From: Mesorhizobium sp. AR02
Lineage (GTDB): Bacteria > Pseudomonadota > Alphaproteobacteria > Rhizobiales > Rhizobiaceae
NCBI RefSeq assembly: GCF_024746835.1
Contig: NZ_CP080531.1
Coordinates: 930,001 to 994,000 of the forward strand
Length of the DNA stretch: 64,000 nucleotides
Reading direction: 5' to 3'
Numbering within the stretch: the stretch's first letter is position 1; each line of letters begins with the position of its first letter. Positions 27,280 to 35,605 of this stretch are shown here, piece by piece. The translations under genes and the position numbers were made by a program. The notes under the pieces are model-generated. The model made no database searches and was not told the origin of the DNA. It saw nothing but the letters and a program-made list of their open reading frames with translations.

Positions 27280-28302
27280 CTACTCCGCCGCGATGCTGAA
27301 GGGCGAGCTGGCGAGCGCCTTCTTCTTGGCTTCGATGTTGATGTTGTAGAGGCGCGCGGCGTTGAGGCCGAGGATCTTCTCCTTGATCTCGTCGGTCAGC
27401 TGCACGCCGCGTTCGGCGGCGATATCTTCAGGGATCTGGTAGGCCCAGAACTTCTCGACCAGCCAGCGCGGCGTCCAGATCGCGTAGTCGGAACCGAACA
27501 GGATCTTCTCCGGCCCGAGCCAGAACAAAAGCTCGGCGATGACCTCGCCGAAATAACGCGGGCGCGCATGGATGAAGGGCAGCGCCACCGCCAGGCCGCC
27601 ATAGACATTGGTTTCCTGCGTCGCGATCCAGCAGAAATCGTCGAGGCGCGGCAGGCCACAATGTTCGACAATCCAGTTGAGGTTTTGGAAATCCGTCGCC
27701 GCGTGGTCGACGTCATGGACGTCGAACGCATCCTTCGAGAGCGGGATGATCGTTGGGCCCTTGTGGACGTGGATATTCCTGATGCCGAGCTTGTCGCAGA
27801 GTTCGAAGCATTTGTAGGCATCGGGATCGGTGAGCTTCCAGCCCTTGGAAGCGCCGTTCCATTCGGCCGTGTACATCTTCACGCCCTTGACGTTGTAGGT
27901 CTCCTTGAGGAAGTGGATGTATTCCAGCGCCTTCTCGCCGTCGCGCGGATCGAAGGCGCCGTTGACGATGAAGCGTTCGGGATAGCGCTTGGCCACCTCA
28001 GCGTTGCGCTCGATCGTGTTGAAGCCGGTCTTGTAGAAATCCTTGAGGTAGGTCGACTGAACGATCGCCACATCGTCGGGACCGTCGATGAACAGGTCGC
28101 GATAGAGATCGTCGGCGCTGTATTTCTCGAACTTGCTCTTCTCCCACAGCTGGTCCTTCGGGCTCAAGCCCGTGTGATAGGCATAGAAGCACTCGATGAA
28201 CTGCTTGCCGTGGATGTTCTTCTGGTTTTCCGGGCTGCCGTCCCAGAAATGGGTGTGGCCGTCGACCACGAAAATGTCCTTGCCTTCCGGTGTTCTGTAC
28301 AT
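27280..28302 (-). CDS. Amidohydrolase-2 family metal-dependent hydrolase of the monooxygenase operon
   Basis: The 340-residue protein is a TIM-barrel amidohydrolase with the metal motif VVDGHTHFWDG, a second histidine region (NIHVHKGPT), WIVEHCG, and the late acidic motif LFGSDY. Related members are hydrolases or decarboxylases of aromatic acids. Homologues sit between the coupling protein and accessory genes in propane/phenol monooxygenase operons, where their exact role is not settled to my knowledge. ATG 28302 starts the conserved region; a longer in-frame leader is unlike the family. A GC-rich hairpin lies just upstream, which may lower its expression relative to prmABCD. Confidence 0.85.
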   Translation of the reverse strand: MYRTPEGKDIFVVDGHTHFWDGSPENQKNIHGKQFIECFYAYHTGLSPKDQLWEKSKFEKYSADDLYRDLFIDGPDDVAIVQSTYLKDFYKTGFNTIERNAEVAKRYPERFIVNGAFDPRDGEKALEYIHFLKETYNVKGVKMYTAEWNGASKGWKLTDPDAYKCFELCDKLGIRNIHVHKGPTIIPLSKDAFDVHDVDHAATDFQNLNWIVEHCGLPRLDDFCWIATQETNVYGGLAVALPFIHARPRYFGEVIAELLFWLGPEKILFGSDYAIWTPRWLVEKFWAYQIPEDIAAERGVQLTDEIKEKILGLNAARLYNINIEAKKKALASSPFSIAAE

Positions 28303-28335
28303 GGTTGCCTCCGCAGCAATCGCGTTGATCGGTTG

Positions 28336-28360
28336 GGCGCGCCGCACTTGGCGGCGCGCC
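28336..28360 (-). promoter_or_regulatory. Intercistronic GC-rich hairpin after prmD
   Basis: GGCGCGCCG (28336-28344) and CGGCGCGCC (28352-28360) form a nine-base-pair stem with a seven-base loop. It lies 16 bases after the prmD stop and has no T run, so it is more likely an mRNA-protecting or partial-termination structure than a full terminator. Confidence 0.5.
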
Positions 28361-28375
28361 GGATTTTCGTGGTGG

Positions 28376-28747
28376 CTATTCGATGTACTCGAACATCTCG
28401 TCCATGTTGCCGAACAGGATCACGGTGTTGTCGTCGACGCGCACCATGCGGCCGTAATGGGTGGAGGTGTTGACCTCGAAGGTCTCGGCCGAAATCTCGC
28501 GGCCGAGATATTCGCCGATCGCGTCCATCTTGAAGATCAGCTTGCCGTCGCCGTCGATGCGGATCAGCGCCGGCTGGTAAGTGATGGTCACCCCCGGCTT
28601 CTGGCCCATGAATTCGGCGATGGCGCGAGCCTCGACCGAGTCGTTCATGGTGACGCCGCACTGGTGCGAAATCGTCTGCTCGAAGGTGATGTCCTTCATC
28701 GCCTTGAAGATGTTGGAATGCGTTGCGTCGCGTGCAGATAGTGACAT
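28376..28747 (-). CDS. prmD: Monooxygenase coupling (regulatory) protein
   Basis: The 123-residue protein is of the MmoB/DmpM type, the small cofactor-free component that binds the hydroxylase and tunes electron transfer and oxygen activation. Matching segments are NIFKAMKDITFEQTISHQCGVTMNDSVEARAIAEF and the late acidic stretch GNMDEMFEYIE. Its length is normal. It starts 16 bases after the small hydroxylase subunit stop and has a ribosome site AGGAGAAA before ATG 28747. The gene order hydroxylase-large, reductase, hydroxylase-small, coupling is that of prmABCD and mimABCD. Confidence 0.9.
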   Translation of the reverse strand: MSLSARDATHSNIFKAMKDITFEQTISHQCGVTMNDSVEARAIAEFMGQKPGVTITYQPALIRIDGDGKLIFKMDAIGEYLGREISAETFEVNTSTHYGRMVRVDDNTVILFGNMDEMFEYIE

Positions 28748-28763
28748 GACGATTTCTCCTGTT

Positions 28764-29822
28764 TCAGCGCTTGAGACCGAGTTCGCCGAGGATCTGGCCA
28801 ATCCGCTCTTCGGATTTGGCGCGGACATCGGCGAAAGCGACCGGCTTGGAATGCGGCATCGACCAGATCGGCTGCAGGCCGGTGGCTGCCTTGTCGGCGA
28901 GCGCGCCGTGCTTCTTGACCCAGCCCTGGAAGAGCTTCTTGTTGGCGGCACCATGCTTCTCGTCATTGGCGAGGAGATGCATGAGGTCGATCGTGTTGGC
29001 GAGGTTGCGCTCGTAATCGGCTTCGGCGGCCGAAATCACCGCCGGCGTGATGAAGTCATGGTTGGCGGCGGCGATCTGCATCAGGAAGCCGGAGCGGAAC
29101 ATTTCGCCGACCAGCGGCTCGAAGACGATGTTGATGGCGAAATACTGCTCGAGATAGTCGGTCGCGCCCATGATGGTCTCGACCGCTTCGCGCGTGCCTT
29201 GCCAGTTCTTGTCCTCGAGCCAGGCCTTCTTGCCGAGTTCGTCGTCCCAGCCGGGCAGGTCCATGCCGATCTCGGCAAGGTAGAGCGTGATGTCCTGGGC
29301 GAGCCGCAGCTTGTAGGACGAGTTGGTCAGCGTCGCGTTGTTGATCATCTGGGTGTAGCCGTAGCGCTGCGCCTGCATCAGCGAGGTGCCGAGCCCGAAT
29401 TCGGCATGTTTCCAGGCGCCGAGCTGCGTCTGCAGGATCTTGACCCAGGCCTTGTCGAAGGTCTTCGGAGTGCCCGACTTGCGGGCATTGTTGATGACGC
29501 TCTGCACCATCGTCTCGATCTTCGACTGGCGCTGGTAGTGGGTGCGCTCCCATTCCTGGTCGGGGGCGCGGAAGGCGTGCCAGTTGGAGCTCTGCGCGGC
29601 GGTGTTCTGCTTGACATAGGCGCCCTTGCCATCGGCGAAGGAGATGATCCAGTCCTGGATCAAATAGCGTTCCGGGTCGGGCTGGACGTCGACCGTCATG
29701 TCCTCATAGTGAGTGGCGCGCTGGCCTTTCGGGTCGAAATACCGGTATTTCCGGCTGTCGGAGTCGGCGAAGATTGCCGCGCCGGCGGCTCCGGATCCGA
29801 CTGAGCTCGAGGTTGCAGGCAT
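28764..29822 (-). CDS. prmC: Diiron monooxygenase hydroxylase, small (beta) subunit
   Basis: The 352-residue protein is the beta subunit of a soluble diiron monooxygenase. It has the ferritin-like helical fold but no metal-binding EXXH pairs, as expected for a structural subunit. Typical parts are FSDSRKYRYF near the start (the RxYxYF pattern shared by propane and phenol hydroxylase small subunits) and EYNYQ-like helices later (ATLTNSSYKLRLAQDITLYLAEIGMDLPGWD). It pairs with the prmA product to make the hydroxylase. It starts 48 bases after the reductase stop with a GGGAGAG ribosome site. The assignment from order and length is strong. Confidence 0.9.
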   Translation of the reverse strand: MPATSSSVGSGAAGAAIFADSDSRKYRYFDPKGQRATHYEDMTVDVQPDPERYLIQDWIISFADGKGAYVKQNTAAQSSNWHAFRAPDQEWERTHYQRQSKIETMVQSVINNARKSGTPKTFDKAWVKILQTQLGAWKHAEFGLGTSLMQAQRYGYTQMINNATLTNSSYKLRLAQDITLYLAEIGMDLPGWDDELGKKAWLEDKNWQGTREAVETIMGATDYLEQYFAINIVFEPLVGEMFRSGFLMQIAAANHDFITPAVISAAEADYERNLANTIDLMHLLANDEKHGAANKKLFQGWVKKHGALADKAATGLQPIWSMPHSKPVAFADVRAKSEERIGQILGELGLKR

Positions 29823-29870
29823 AGTCTCTCTCCCTTGTTGCAGTTGTGGTTGGCTGTGTGTCCGCCGCCC

Positions 29871-30932
29871 TCAATGGGCCGGCGTTGCACCTGCCGATGT
29901 GGTGAACTTGTCGAAGAAGATCCGCTCCGTTTCGAAGCCGTTCATGAACAGGACTGGCTGCAGCGCATCGATCATCGGCGGCGGACCGCAGGCATGGACA
30001 TCGCCCTGCCCGTCGACCGCCAGTTGCTTGAGCATGGCGTCGACGCTCTGGTGCACGAAGCCGCGCTCGCCTTGCCATTCGGCGTCGTCATTGGCGTGCG
30101 ACAGCACGGGAATGAAGGTGACGTCGGAATGATTGCCGACCAGCTCGGCGATCCTGTCGAGATAGAACAGGTCGTTGCGGGTGCGGGCGCCGTAGAAGAA
30201 ATAGACCGGACGTTTCTCGCCGCTCTTCAGGTGGTCGTTGAGGATCGACCAGATCGGCGACATGCCCGAGCCGGCGCCGACCAGTATCAGGGGTCCTTGC
30301 CGCTCGTCGCGGCGGAAACAGGTTCCATAAGGTCCGACGACGGTGACTTCGGCTCCGGCCCTGATGCCTCCGGAATCGAGTTCACCTGAGAACTTTCCCT
30401 CAGGATATTTTTTGATGATGAAGGAGAGTTTTTGGGTTTGGTCCGGCGTATTTGCCATGGAGAACGAGCGCGTAATCGTCTCCCCTTTTTGCGTGGTAAC
30501 CGTGATGTCGACATATTGCCCCGCCCAGAACTTCATTGGGGAGCCGAGTTCGATCTCGATGCCGCGAATGTCGTGGGTCAGGTGCTCGATGCGAGCAATC
30601 CTGCCCTTGTACGTTTTCACGGCGATCGCTTTCGCCAGAATCTCCTCGTCGTAGTTGAGAAGCTCGACTTCCAGGTCGGAGTAGGCGATGCAGCGGCACA
30701 ACAGCACGTGGCCGCTTTCCTTCTCCATGTCGTTCAGTGCGAAGGTCGAGTATTTCAGCATGTCGACTTCGCCTTCGAGCAACACGCTCTTGCAGGCCGA
30801 GCATTGCCCTTCCTTGCAGCCGTGCGGCAGGGCGATGCCCTGGCGAAACGCGGCGTTGAGCACCGTTTCGCCATTCTCGACCTCGAATTCGACGCCGACC
30901 GGGCTGAGCCTGACCGTGTGGGTTTCCGACAT
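29871..30932 (-). CDS. prmB: Monooxygenase NADH reductase (2Fe-2S/FAD)
   Basis: This reductase passes electrons from NADH to the diiron hydroxylase. The 353-residue protein has an N-terminal plant-type ferredoxin domain with the four ligands C39, C44, C47 and C79 (CKEGQCSACK and LLCRC). An FAD domain with RSFSMANT follows, then an NAD domain with GAGSGMSPI and the terminal segment CGPPPMIDA. All cofactor motifs are intact. It follows prmA after 54 bases that hold a strong hairpin. The ribosome site GGAGGT lies before ATG 30932. Confidence 0.93.
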   Translation of the reverse strand: MSETHTVRLSPVGVEFEVENGETVLNAAFRQGIALPHGCKEGQCSACKSVLLEGEVDMLKYSTFALNDMEKESGHVLLCRCIAYSDLEVELLNYDEEILAKAIAVKTYKGRIARIEHLTHDIRGIEIELGSPMKFWAGQYVDITVTTQKGETITRSFSMANTPDQTQKLSFIIKKYPEGKFSGELDSGGIRAGAEVTVVGPYGTCFRRDERQGPLILVGAGSGMSPIWSILNDHLKSGEKRPVYFFYGARTRNDLFYLDRIAELVGNHSDVTFIPVLSHANDDAEWQGERGFVHQSVDAMLKQLAVDGQGDVHACGPPPMIDALQPVLFMNGFETERIFFDKFTTSAGATPAH

Positions 30933-30953
30933 ACGGACCTCCAGTGAAAGGAA

Positions 30954-30974
30954 GGGGCGGGACGAACCCGCCCC
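30954..30974 (-). promoter_or_regulatory. Strong intercistronic hairpin between prmA and prmB
   Basis: GGGGCGGG (30954-30961) and CCCGCCCC (30967-30974) form an eight-base-pair GC stem with a five-base loop. It lies 12 bases after the prmA stop. It probably protects the prmA message or partly stops transcription, giving more hydroxylase than reductase. Confidence 0.55.
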
Positions 30975-30986
30975 CCTTTGGCCTGA

Positions 30987-32660
30987 TCAGTTGCAGGGAT
31001 TGATCGTGAAGCCGGCCCGGTATTCCGCCAGGTGCTTCTCACGGTCGGCGGGCGACATGGCACGCAGCGCGTTGAGCGGCGATCCGAGCGTGTTGCCGCG
31101 CACATCGTCGAGCGTCCACATCTCCTTGTCGTCGAAGCGCAGATGCGGCTGCGGGACCAGCGTCTTGCCGTCGGAGCGAACGAAGTTCAGGTCCTTGATC
31201 GCATCGGCCAGGTCCCAGCCGTCATAGAGCGTCTCCCACTCGCGCTTGCCGCTGAAGCGGCCCATCGCGGGCGTCGGCCGGCCCTGATACTCGTCGGCGA
31301 AGGCGACCGTTGCGGTCCACTTGTCGAGCTCGTGGGCGAAGGTGTGGAGCTGACCGTCGATCTCGCCGACCACCATGTCCTCGCGGATCAGGCAGGGAAC
31401 GAGGCAGGACCAGCAGCGGTGCGGATAGACGTAGCCGACGTCGCTGTTGAACAGCAGCACCTTCTCGCCCTTGTGGCTGAGCTTGGCATACCATTTCCAG
31501 AAGTCGCCGAACTCGGCGTACCAGCCCGGATATTTGTGCTCGAACCACTCGAAGTCCTTGTCGGTCTGGGCTTCGATGCGCCAGAAATTGACCGGCCAGC
31601 CGACCGCGAAGAATTGCCCGACCTTGTGGACATAGTTCTTCTTGGTGATGCGTTCCCAGGCCGCCTGGACGTCGTCGTGATGGACCTTGATGCCGTATTT
31701 CTCGAGCGGCAGCATGTAGGTGCGGTAGTAGTCCTCGTAGATCCAGCGGTGCCACATTTCCGCGTAGGATTCCTTGTTCTTGTCGCGGTTGGTGGTGCCG
31801 TATTCGATGAAGGTGCCGATTGCCGCATCGACGATGGCGTGGTTCTGCCAGAAGGCGTAACGCAGATCGCGTTCCAGCAGCAGGTGGTTTTCCGGCTCCT
31901 TGAGTGCTGCCATCAGCAGCGAGTGGCCATTGCCGATATGCCGGCTCTCGTCGGACTGCACCGACAGGAACACGGTCGGCAGCGCATAGTCGCCGTTGCG
32001 GGCGGCCTCCGAAGGCATGGCGACGAACAGCGTGTTGGTGAAGGCGGTCTCGGCGACCACGGTCAGGTACATGCAAGCGGCGGTCATGGTGTCGCCGGTA
32101 ATGAAGCCCTCGGCGAACTGGCGGCCGATGGTGGTGGCGTAGCATTTGCCGAAGGCTTCCTCGGTGATGTCGAAGCCGGCCGGATCGATGTAGTTCTCCA
32201 TGTACCATTTCTTCAGATTCATCTGGATCGTCGAGTGACGGAACTCGTCGATCATCTGCATGGTGAAGCCGGTCCGCAGTTCCTCGCCGGGAGCGATGCG
32301 GGCGACCATCGCCATCGAGCGGGCAGCGGAAATTTCCGGGAACGGAATGATGGCCAGGAAGAGCTTCATCCACTCGACCCAGCGCGGCTCGACATTGCGG
32401 AACATGTCGCCGCGCAAGGCCGCATCGAGCGCGCCATAGACACGATTGTCCTTCTCTTCCTGCATCGGGAAATAGGACCGCAAAACCTGCTTCATCGGGT
32501 CGCGCGGCGTCTTGTTGATCTTGTAGTCGGTCGGAAACGTCATCGCTTCCTGCACGTAGGAAGGATTCCAGCCGAGATCGGCAATCTTCTTGGTCGCCTC
32601 GCCGACGGAGATTCCGCGTTGCGAGGTAATCTTGTTGAGCGTCAGAGACGTCATGGTCAT
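30987..32660 (-). CDS. prmA: Diiron monooxygenase hydroxylase, large (alpha) subunit
   Basis: This is the catalytic subunit that inserts oxygen into small alkanes, ketones or phenols. The 557-residue protein carries all six diiron ligands in the spacing of soluble methane monooxygenase: E109, E139 and H142 (DEFRH), then E204, E238 and H241 (DESRH). Other family features are MQMIDEFRHSTIQMNLKKWY and a C-terminal region with HRCWSCLVPCLI. The sequence style is that of the propane 2-monooxygenase/MimA group rather than methane monooxygenase; the physiological substrate cannot be told from sequence. ATG 32660 has a GGAGG site five bases before it. It is the first gene of the operon, about 280 bases downstream of a sigma-54 promoter. 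Confidence 0.95.
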   Translation of the reverse strand: MTMTSLTLNKITSQRGISVGEATKKIADLGWNPSYVQEAMTFPTDYKINKTPRDPMKQVLRSYFPMQEEKDNRVYGALDAALRGDMFRNVEPRWVEWMKLFLAIIPFPEISAARSMAMVARIAPGEELRTGFTMQMIDEFRHSTIQMNLKKWYMENYIDPAGFDITEEAFGKCYATTIGRQFAEGFITGDTMTAACMYLTVVAETAFTNTLFVAMPSEAARNGDYALPTVFLSVQSDESRHIGNGHSLLMAALKEPENHLLLERDLRYAFWQNHAIVDAAIGTFIEYGTTNRDKNKESYAEMWHRWIYEDYYRTYMLPLEKYGIKVHHDDVQAAWERITKKNYVHKVGQFFAVGWPVNFWRIEAQTDKDFEWFEHKYPGWYAEFGDFWKWYAKLSHKGEKVLLFNSDVGYVYPHRCWSCLVPCLIREDMVVGEIDGQLHTFAHELDKWTATVAFADEYQGRPTPAMGRFSGKREWETLYDGWDLADAIKDLNFVRSDGKTLVPQPHLRFDDKEMWTLDDVRGNTLGSPLNALRAMSPADREKHLAEYRAGFTINPCN

Positions 32661-32940
32661 AAGCCTCCACCAGGTTTGAGCCGCAGGTCCCTTGACCCCG
32701 GCATGAAGCGGCAAAGCACCGCCAGTGAGAGTGCGAGCGGCATGACAAAGCGTTGCGCGTCGAGGCGCGACCCGAGGTCCGGCCGTTCAAGTGGATCGGG
32801 GCAAAGGTTTCGAGGCGTCTGGCAGGGATCCGCGACGCCAACCGCATGTGCGATGGGCGTATCGAAGCGGTCCTGCTTCCTCCGTTCCTTCGTTCTTTTG
32901 GCACCGCGTCAAGCGCGATGGGCTTCTTGTGGAAATGAAC

Positions 32941-32959
32941 AAAGCAAGCGCCGTGCCAA
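32941..32959 (-). promoter_or_regulatory. Sigma-54 (-24/-12) promoter of the prm operon
   Basis: The minus strand reads TTGGCACGGCGCTTGCTTT, an almost exact fit to TGGCACG-N4-TTGCW with the required spacing. It points towards prmA, about 280 bases upstream of its start, leaving a long leader. The presence of a sigma-54 activator gene in the same cluster supports it. Confidence 0.85.
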
Positions 32960-33030
32960 TTTTAAAATAGCGCTCATGGCTGGCATTCAAAACAAGACCG
33001 CCGCCCTTTCGGCAGGCGATCCGTCACCCA

Positions 33031-33070
33031 ACTGTAACGTTCTTTTACAATTGTAACTTACGCCTGTAAT
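33031..33070 (-). promoter_or_regulatory. Candidate activator binding sites upstream of the sigma-54 promoter
   Basis: About 75-110 bases upstream of the -24 element is an AT-rich stretch with TGTAAC at 33033-33038 and again at 33053-33058, TGTAAT near 33065, and a perfect 12-base palindrome TTACAATTGTAA at 33045-33056. The distance is typical of enhancer sites for sigma-54 activators. Which protein binds is inferred. Confidence 0.5.
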
Positions 33071-33213
33071 ATTTGCCATATATTCGCATGTGCAACATAT
33101 TTAGTTAGCATCTGCAGCAAATAATGAAATTCATATTATCTGTTTAATTCTTCGTCTTTCCAGACTATTTGAAGGCGACGGCCCATGGGCGGGCCGGGCG
33201 CTGGAGAAAAACC

Positions 33214-33687
33214 ATGCCGAACGACAAGGACAGCCGAAGGTCACCCGAGCCGATGTCCAGCCATGCCGATGGCGTCACCGGCGATCTCGTCAAGCTGATG
33301 CCGCGCGATCTGGTCTTCGTCATGCGCTTCATGGGCGAGAGCCAGCACCGCCTGCAGAGCCATTTCCAGGACTTCATCCGGGCCGAGCTTGCTGCTGGTG
33401 GCGTCACCCCGGAGACGCATCCGATGATCCATCTGTTCATCGAAAGCCATGCCATCCTGCTGCGCGACTTCGTGTTTTCCGGGGTTTCGCTGACGCGGCA
33501 GTTCCGTGTCGACGAGATCGAGCGTCTGACCGGCGACACGACATCGATGATCCGCGTCGACATCTGGGACCAGCTGAAGAGCCACATCGAAACGGCCGAA
33601 AAACAGTTCCAGTCGCAGGCCGGCACGCTGCCCAAATTGCTGTCGGCTTTCGAGAAACCACCCGGGCCTTCGGGGAGCGAAAAATGA
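33214..33687 (+). CDS. Hypothetical protein, first gene of a divergent four-gene module
   Basis: The 157-residue product is not recognised. It is predicted mostly helical, without a signal peptide, and contains LMPRDLVFVMRFMGESQHRL and HPMIHLFIESHAILLRDF. ATG 33214 has a GGAGA ribosome site. It starts a module of four closely spaced genes transcribed away from prmA, across a shared AT-rich intergenic region of about 550 bases. Its stop overlaps the next start as ATGA. Function unknown; a link to the monooxygenase is suggested only by position. Confidence 0.7.
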   Translation: MPNDKDSRRSPEPMSSHADGVTGDLVKLMPRDLVFVMRFMGESQHRLQSHFQDFIRAELAAGGVTPETHPMIHLFIESHAILLRDFVFSGVSLTRQFRVDEIERLTGDTTSMIRVDIWDQLKSHIETAEKQFQSQAGTLPKLLSAFEKPPGPSGSEK

Positions 33688-34007
33688 CCCAAGGATCCAA
33701 AACGGCCAGGCGTGACGCGCTGCTTGCTCGCCGGCTCGATCTCGTCGCCAGCGTCTCGGCGCTTACTGCGGAGGCGTTGCGGCTCAACCAGAAACGCGCC
33801 GGCATCGAAATGGACGTGCTGCGCCTAGAGCTCGAAATCGGCAGAAGCGGCGCCAGCGCGCAACTGGTGCGGGACTTGCATGAGGCTGAAGAGAGCGCCG
33901 CGGCAATCATGCAGGCATGCGCGGCTTGCGAGGATCGTATCGTAGCTGCGGAGGGCGATGTCGAGGACGTCGACCGTAAACTTGCCGCAGCGGCGAACGA
34001 GGACTGA
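33684..34007 (+). CDS. Hypothetical coiled-coil protein
   Basis: The 107-residue product is rich in Ala, Glu, Leu and Arg, with a heptad-like pattern through most of its length (ASVSALTAEALRLNQKRAG, DVLRLELEIGRSG, then EESAAAIMQACAACEDRIV). It is probably a coiled coil. The ATG overlaps the previous stop (ATGA), and the stop is 13 bases before the next gene, so it is co-translated with its neighbours. I recognise no family. Confidence 0.7.
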   Translation: MTQGSKTARRDALLARRLDLVASVSALTAEALRLNQKRAGIEMDVLRLELEIGRSGASAQLVRDLHEAEESAAAIMQACAACEDRIVAAEGDVEDVDRKLAAAANED

Positions 34008-34020
34008 TGGGAGAGACAGC

Positions 34021-35148
34021 ATGAACCAGCAGACGATGCAGAACCTGACCTTGTTCGATCTCTTGACCCGCAGCTGGCAGCGGCCGGCGGCGATCGCCGA
34101 TCTGCGCTTCAGTGCCGACGGTTCGGCTGTCGCCTTCACTTGCGTTGACGGGACAGTCGCCATTGCCGCGGTCGCGGATCACGAACCGCCGGAAGCGCGG
34201 ATCAGGGTGAGCAACGATCTCGGCCAGACGACGATCCGTCCCAGGGAAAAGCCGCCAGTGCCATTGATCGCCACATCGGCATTCGGAGATGGCGATGTCC
34301 CGCTCGCCGCCGATGCGCATTCCGGCTTTCTGGTCGGCGCGGCAAGCGGCGAAGTGCTGCATCTAACCGCCGGCGGGGACGTTGCGGACGCACTGCTCAA
34401 GATCGACGGACCAGTCGTCGCCATCGACCACAGCGCCAAGGCAGGCACGACAGCCGTCAGCAACGGGCATGATGTCTTCCTGTCGCACGGCCAAGGCGAT
34501 ACCATGCGATTGGAACGCGATGTGACATCGTCGACAGACGCCCTTGCCTTCTCGCCAGGCGGGCGACGACTTGCTTGCAGCCTTGGCAACGGACTGTCGA
34601 TTTGGGCGGTCGAAGGCGACGCTGCCTTGATGCGCAATATCCCCCTTTCCGCGCGCCCGGTGTCGGTCCGCTGGAGCAGAGACGGCACCTGGCTGGCCTG
34701 CGGGCTCGAAACCGGCGGCTTTGCTCTGGTCAGTCTGGTTGATGGAAGAGCAGACATCGTCGCAGGGTTTCCATCGCCGGTCCGCACCGTGTGCTGGAGC
34801 CAGCCGGCGCATGCGCTGTTTGCCTCGGGCGCCTTCCGGATCGCCGGCTGGTCGATGACCGCCCCGCCTGTTGGCGGCGAAACCTCGGGCGCACTGGAGA
34901 CGGGTCGCGCCGGGCTGGTTCTGGTCGAGGCGGTGGCGGCGCACCCGGAGAAGAAGCTGATCGCCGCGGGTTACGCCAACGGCCGGATCACCATCGCCCA
35001 GATCGGCGCGCGGGACGAGCTGCTCGTCAGGCCCTTGGGCAGTGCGGTCACAGCTTTCGCCTGGTCCGGCGACGGACGGCACCTGGCGATGGGGTCTGTC
35101 GATGGCACCGCCGCAATCGTCACTTTTCCCGCGCAGATGTTCAAATAG
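34021..35148 (+). CDS. WD40-repeat-like beta-propeller protein
   Basis: The 375-residue product consists of repeated units with the WD40-like rhythm: LRFSADGSAVAFTCVDGTVAI, ALAFSPGGRRLACSLGNGLSIWAV, VRWSRDGTWLACGLETGGFALV and FAWSGDGRHLAMGSVDGTAAIV. Six to seven blades are plausible. It has no signal peptide and should act in the cytoplasm as a binding scaffold. It follows the coiled-coil gene after 13 bases with a GGGAGAGA ribosome site. WD40 proteins are not a usual part of monooxygenase operons, so the module may serve a separate role. Confidence 0.78.
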   Translation: MNQQTMQNLTLFDLLTRSWQRPAAIADLRFSADGSAVAFTCVDGTVAIAAVADHEPPEARIRVSNDLGQTTIRPREKPPVPLIATSAFGDGDVPLAADAHSGFLVGAASGEVLHLTAGGDVADALLKIDGPVVAIDHSAKAGTTAVSNGHDVFLSHGQGDTMRLERDVTSSTDALAFSPGGRRLACSLGNGLSIWAVEGDAALMRNIPLSARPVSVRWSRDGTWLACGLETGGFALVSLVDGRADIVAGFPSPVRTVCWSQPAHALFASGAFRIAGWSMTAPPVGGETSGALETGRAGLVLVEAVAAHPEKKLIAAGYANGRITIAQIGARDELLVRPLGSAVTAFAWSGDGRHLAMGSVDGTAAIVTFPAQMFK

Positions 35149-35180
35149 CGGACGCAGCCCACATGAAACAGGAGGATCAC

Positions 35181-35354
35181 ATGCAGACCGAACTCATCGC
35201 CGAGGTCGAGAGCAAGGACGAGTTTTTCGAACGGCTGGCCAAGCTGTCGGAAGAGATGGCGGCCAAGCATGGCAAGGATTTCAGCATGGGCGCGCTGGTG
35301 CTGGCCGCCCGCTGGATCGCGGAAAACCGCGCCGGCAAGTTGAAGACCAACTAG
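35181..35354 (+). CDS. 57-residue hypothetical protein
   Basis: A short frame starts at ATG 35181 after a perfect GGAGG site and ends at TAG 35352-35354. The product begins MQTELIAEVESKDEFFERL and ends RAGKLKTN, and looks like two charged helices. An in-frame ATG at 35163 is possible but has no ribosome site. It is 32 bases after the WD40 gene and probably the last gene of the module. Unknown function. Confidence 0.65.
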   Translation: MQTELIAEVESKDEFFERLAKLSEEMAAKHGKDFSMGALVLAARWIAENRAGKLKTN

Positions 35355-35605
35355 CCGACGAGATTATCCGTTGCTCAGGCGAAGAGGCGATCCCTATGGG
35401 GCGGAGTCTATACTTTAGAAGGTTCGAATATAACATCTGAGAATTATCCATTGAAAACAGCGGGATAGGATACGACTTCGCCGCGGTTGAGACGCGTCCG
35501 AGGGCGCGCTCAAGCCGTCACGAAAAGTACCGTCACCGCTCCAGCGGTACCGCAATCTTCGCGGCCGCCGACATCAAGGCAACACAGGGTCGGGCACAAT
35601 CACCT

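Noticed and set aside
30987..32660. Soluble methane monooxygenase
   Set aside because: The ligand spacing is shared, but gene order, subunit lengths, the absence of a gamma subunit gene and the GroEL and alcohol dehydrogenase neighbours match the propane/phenol-type group.
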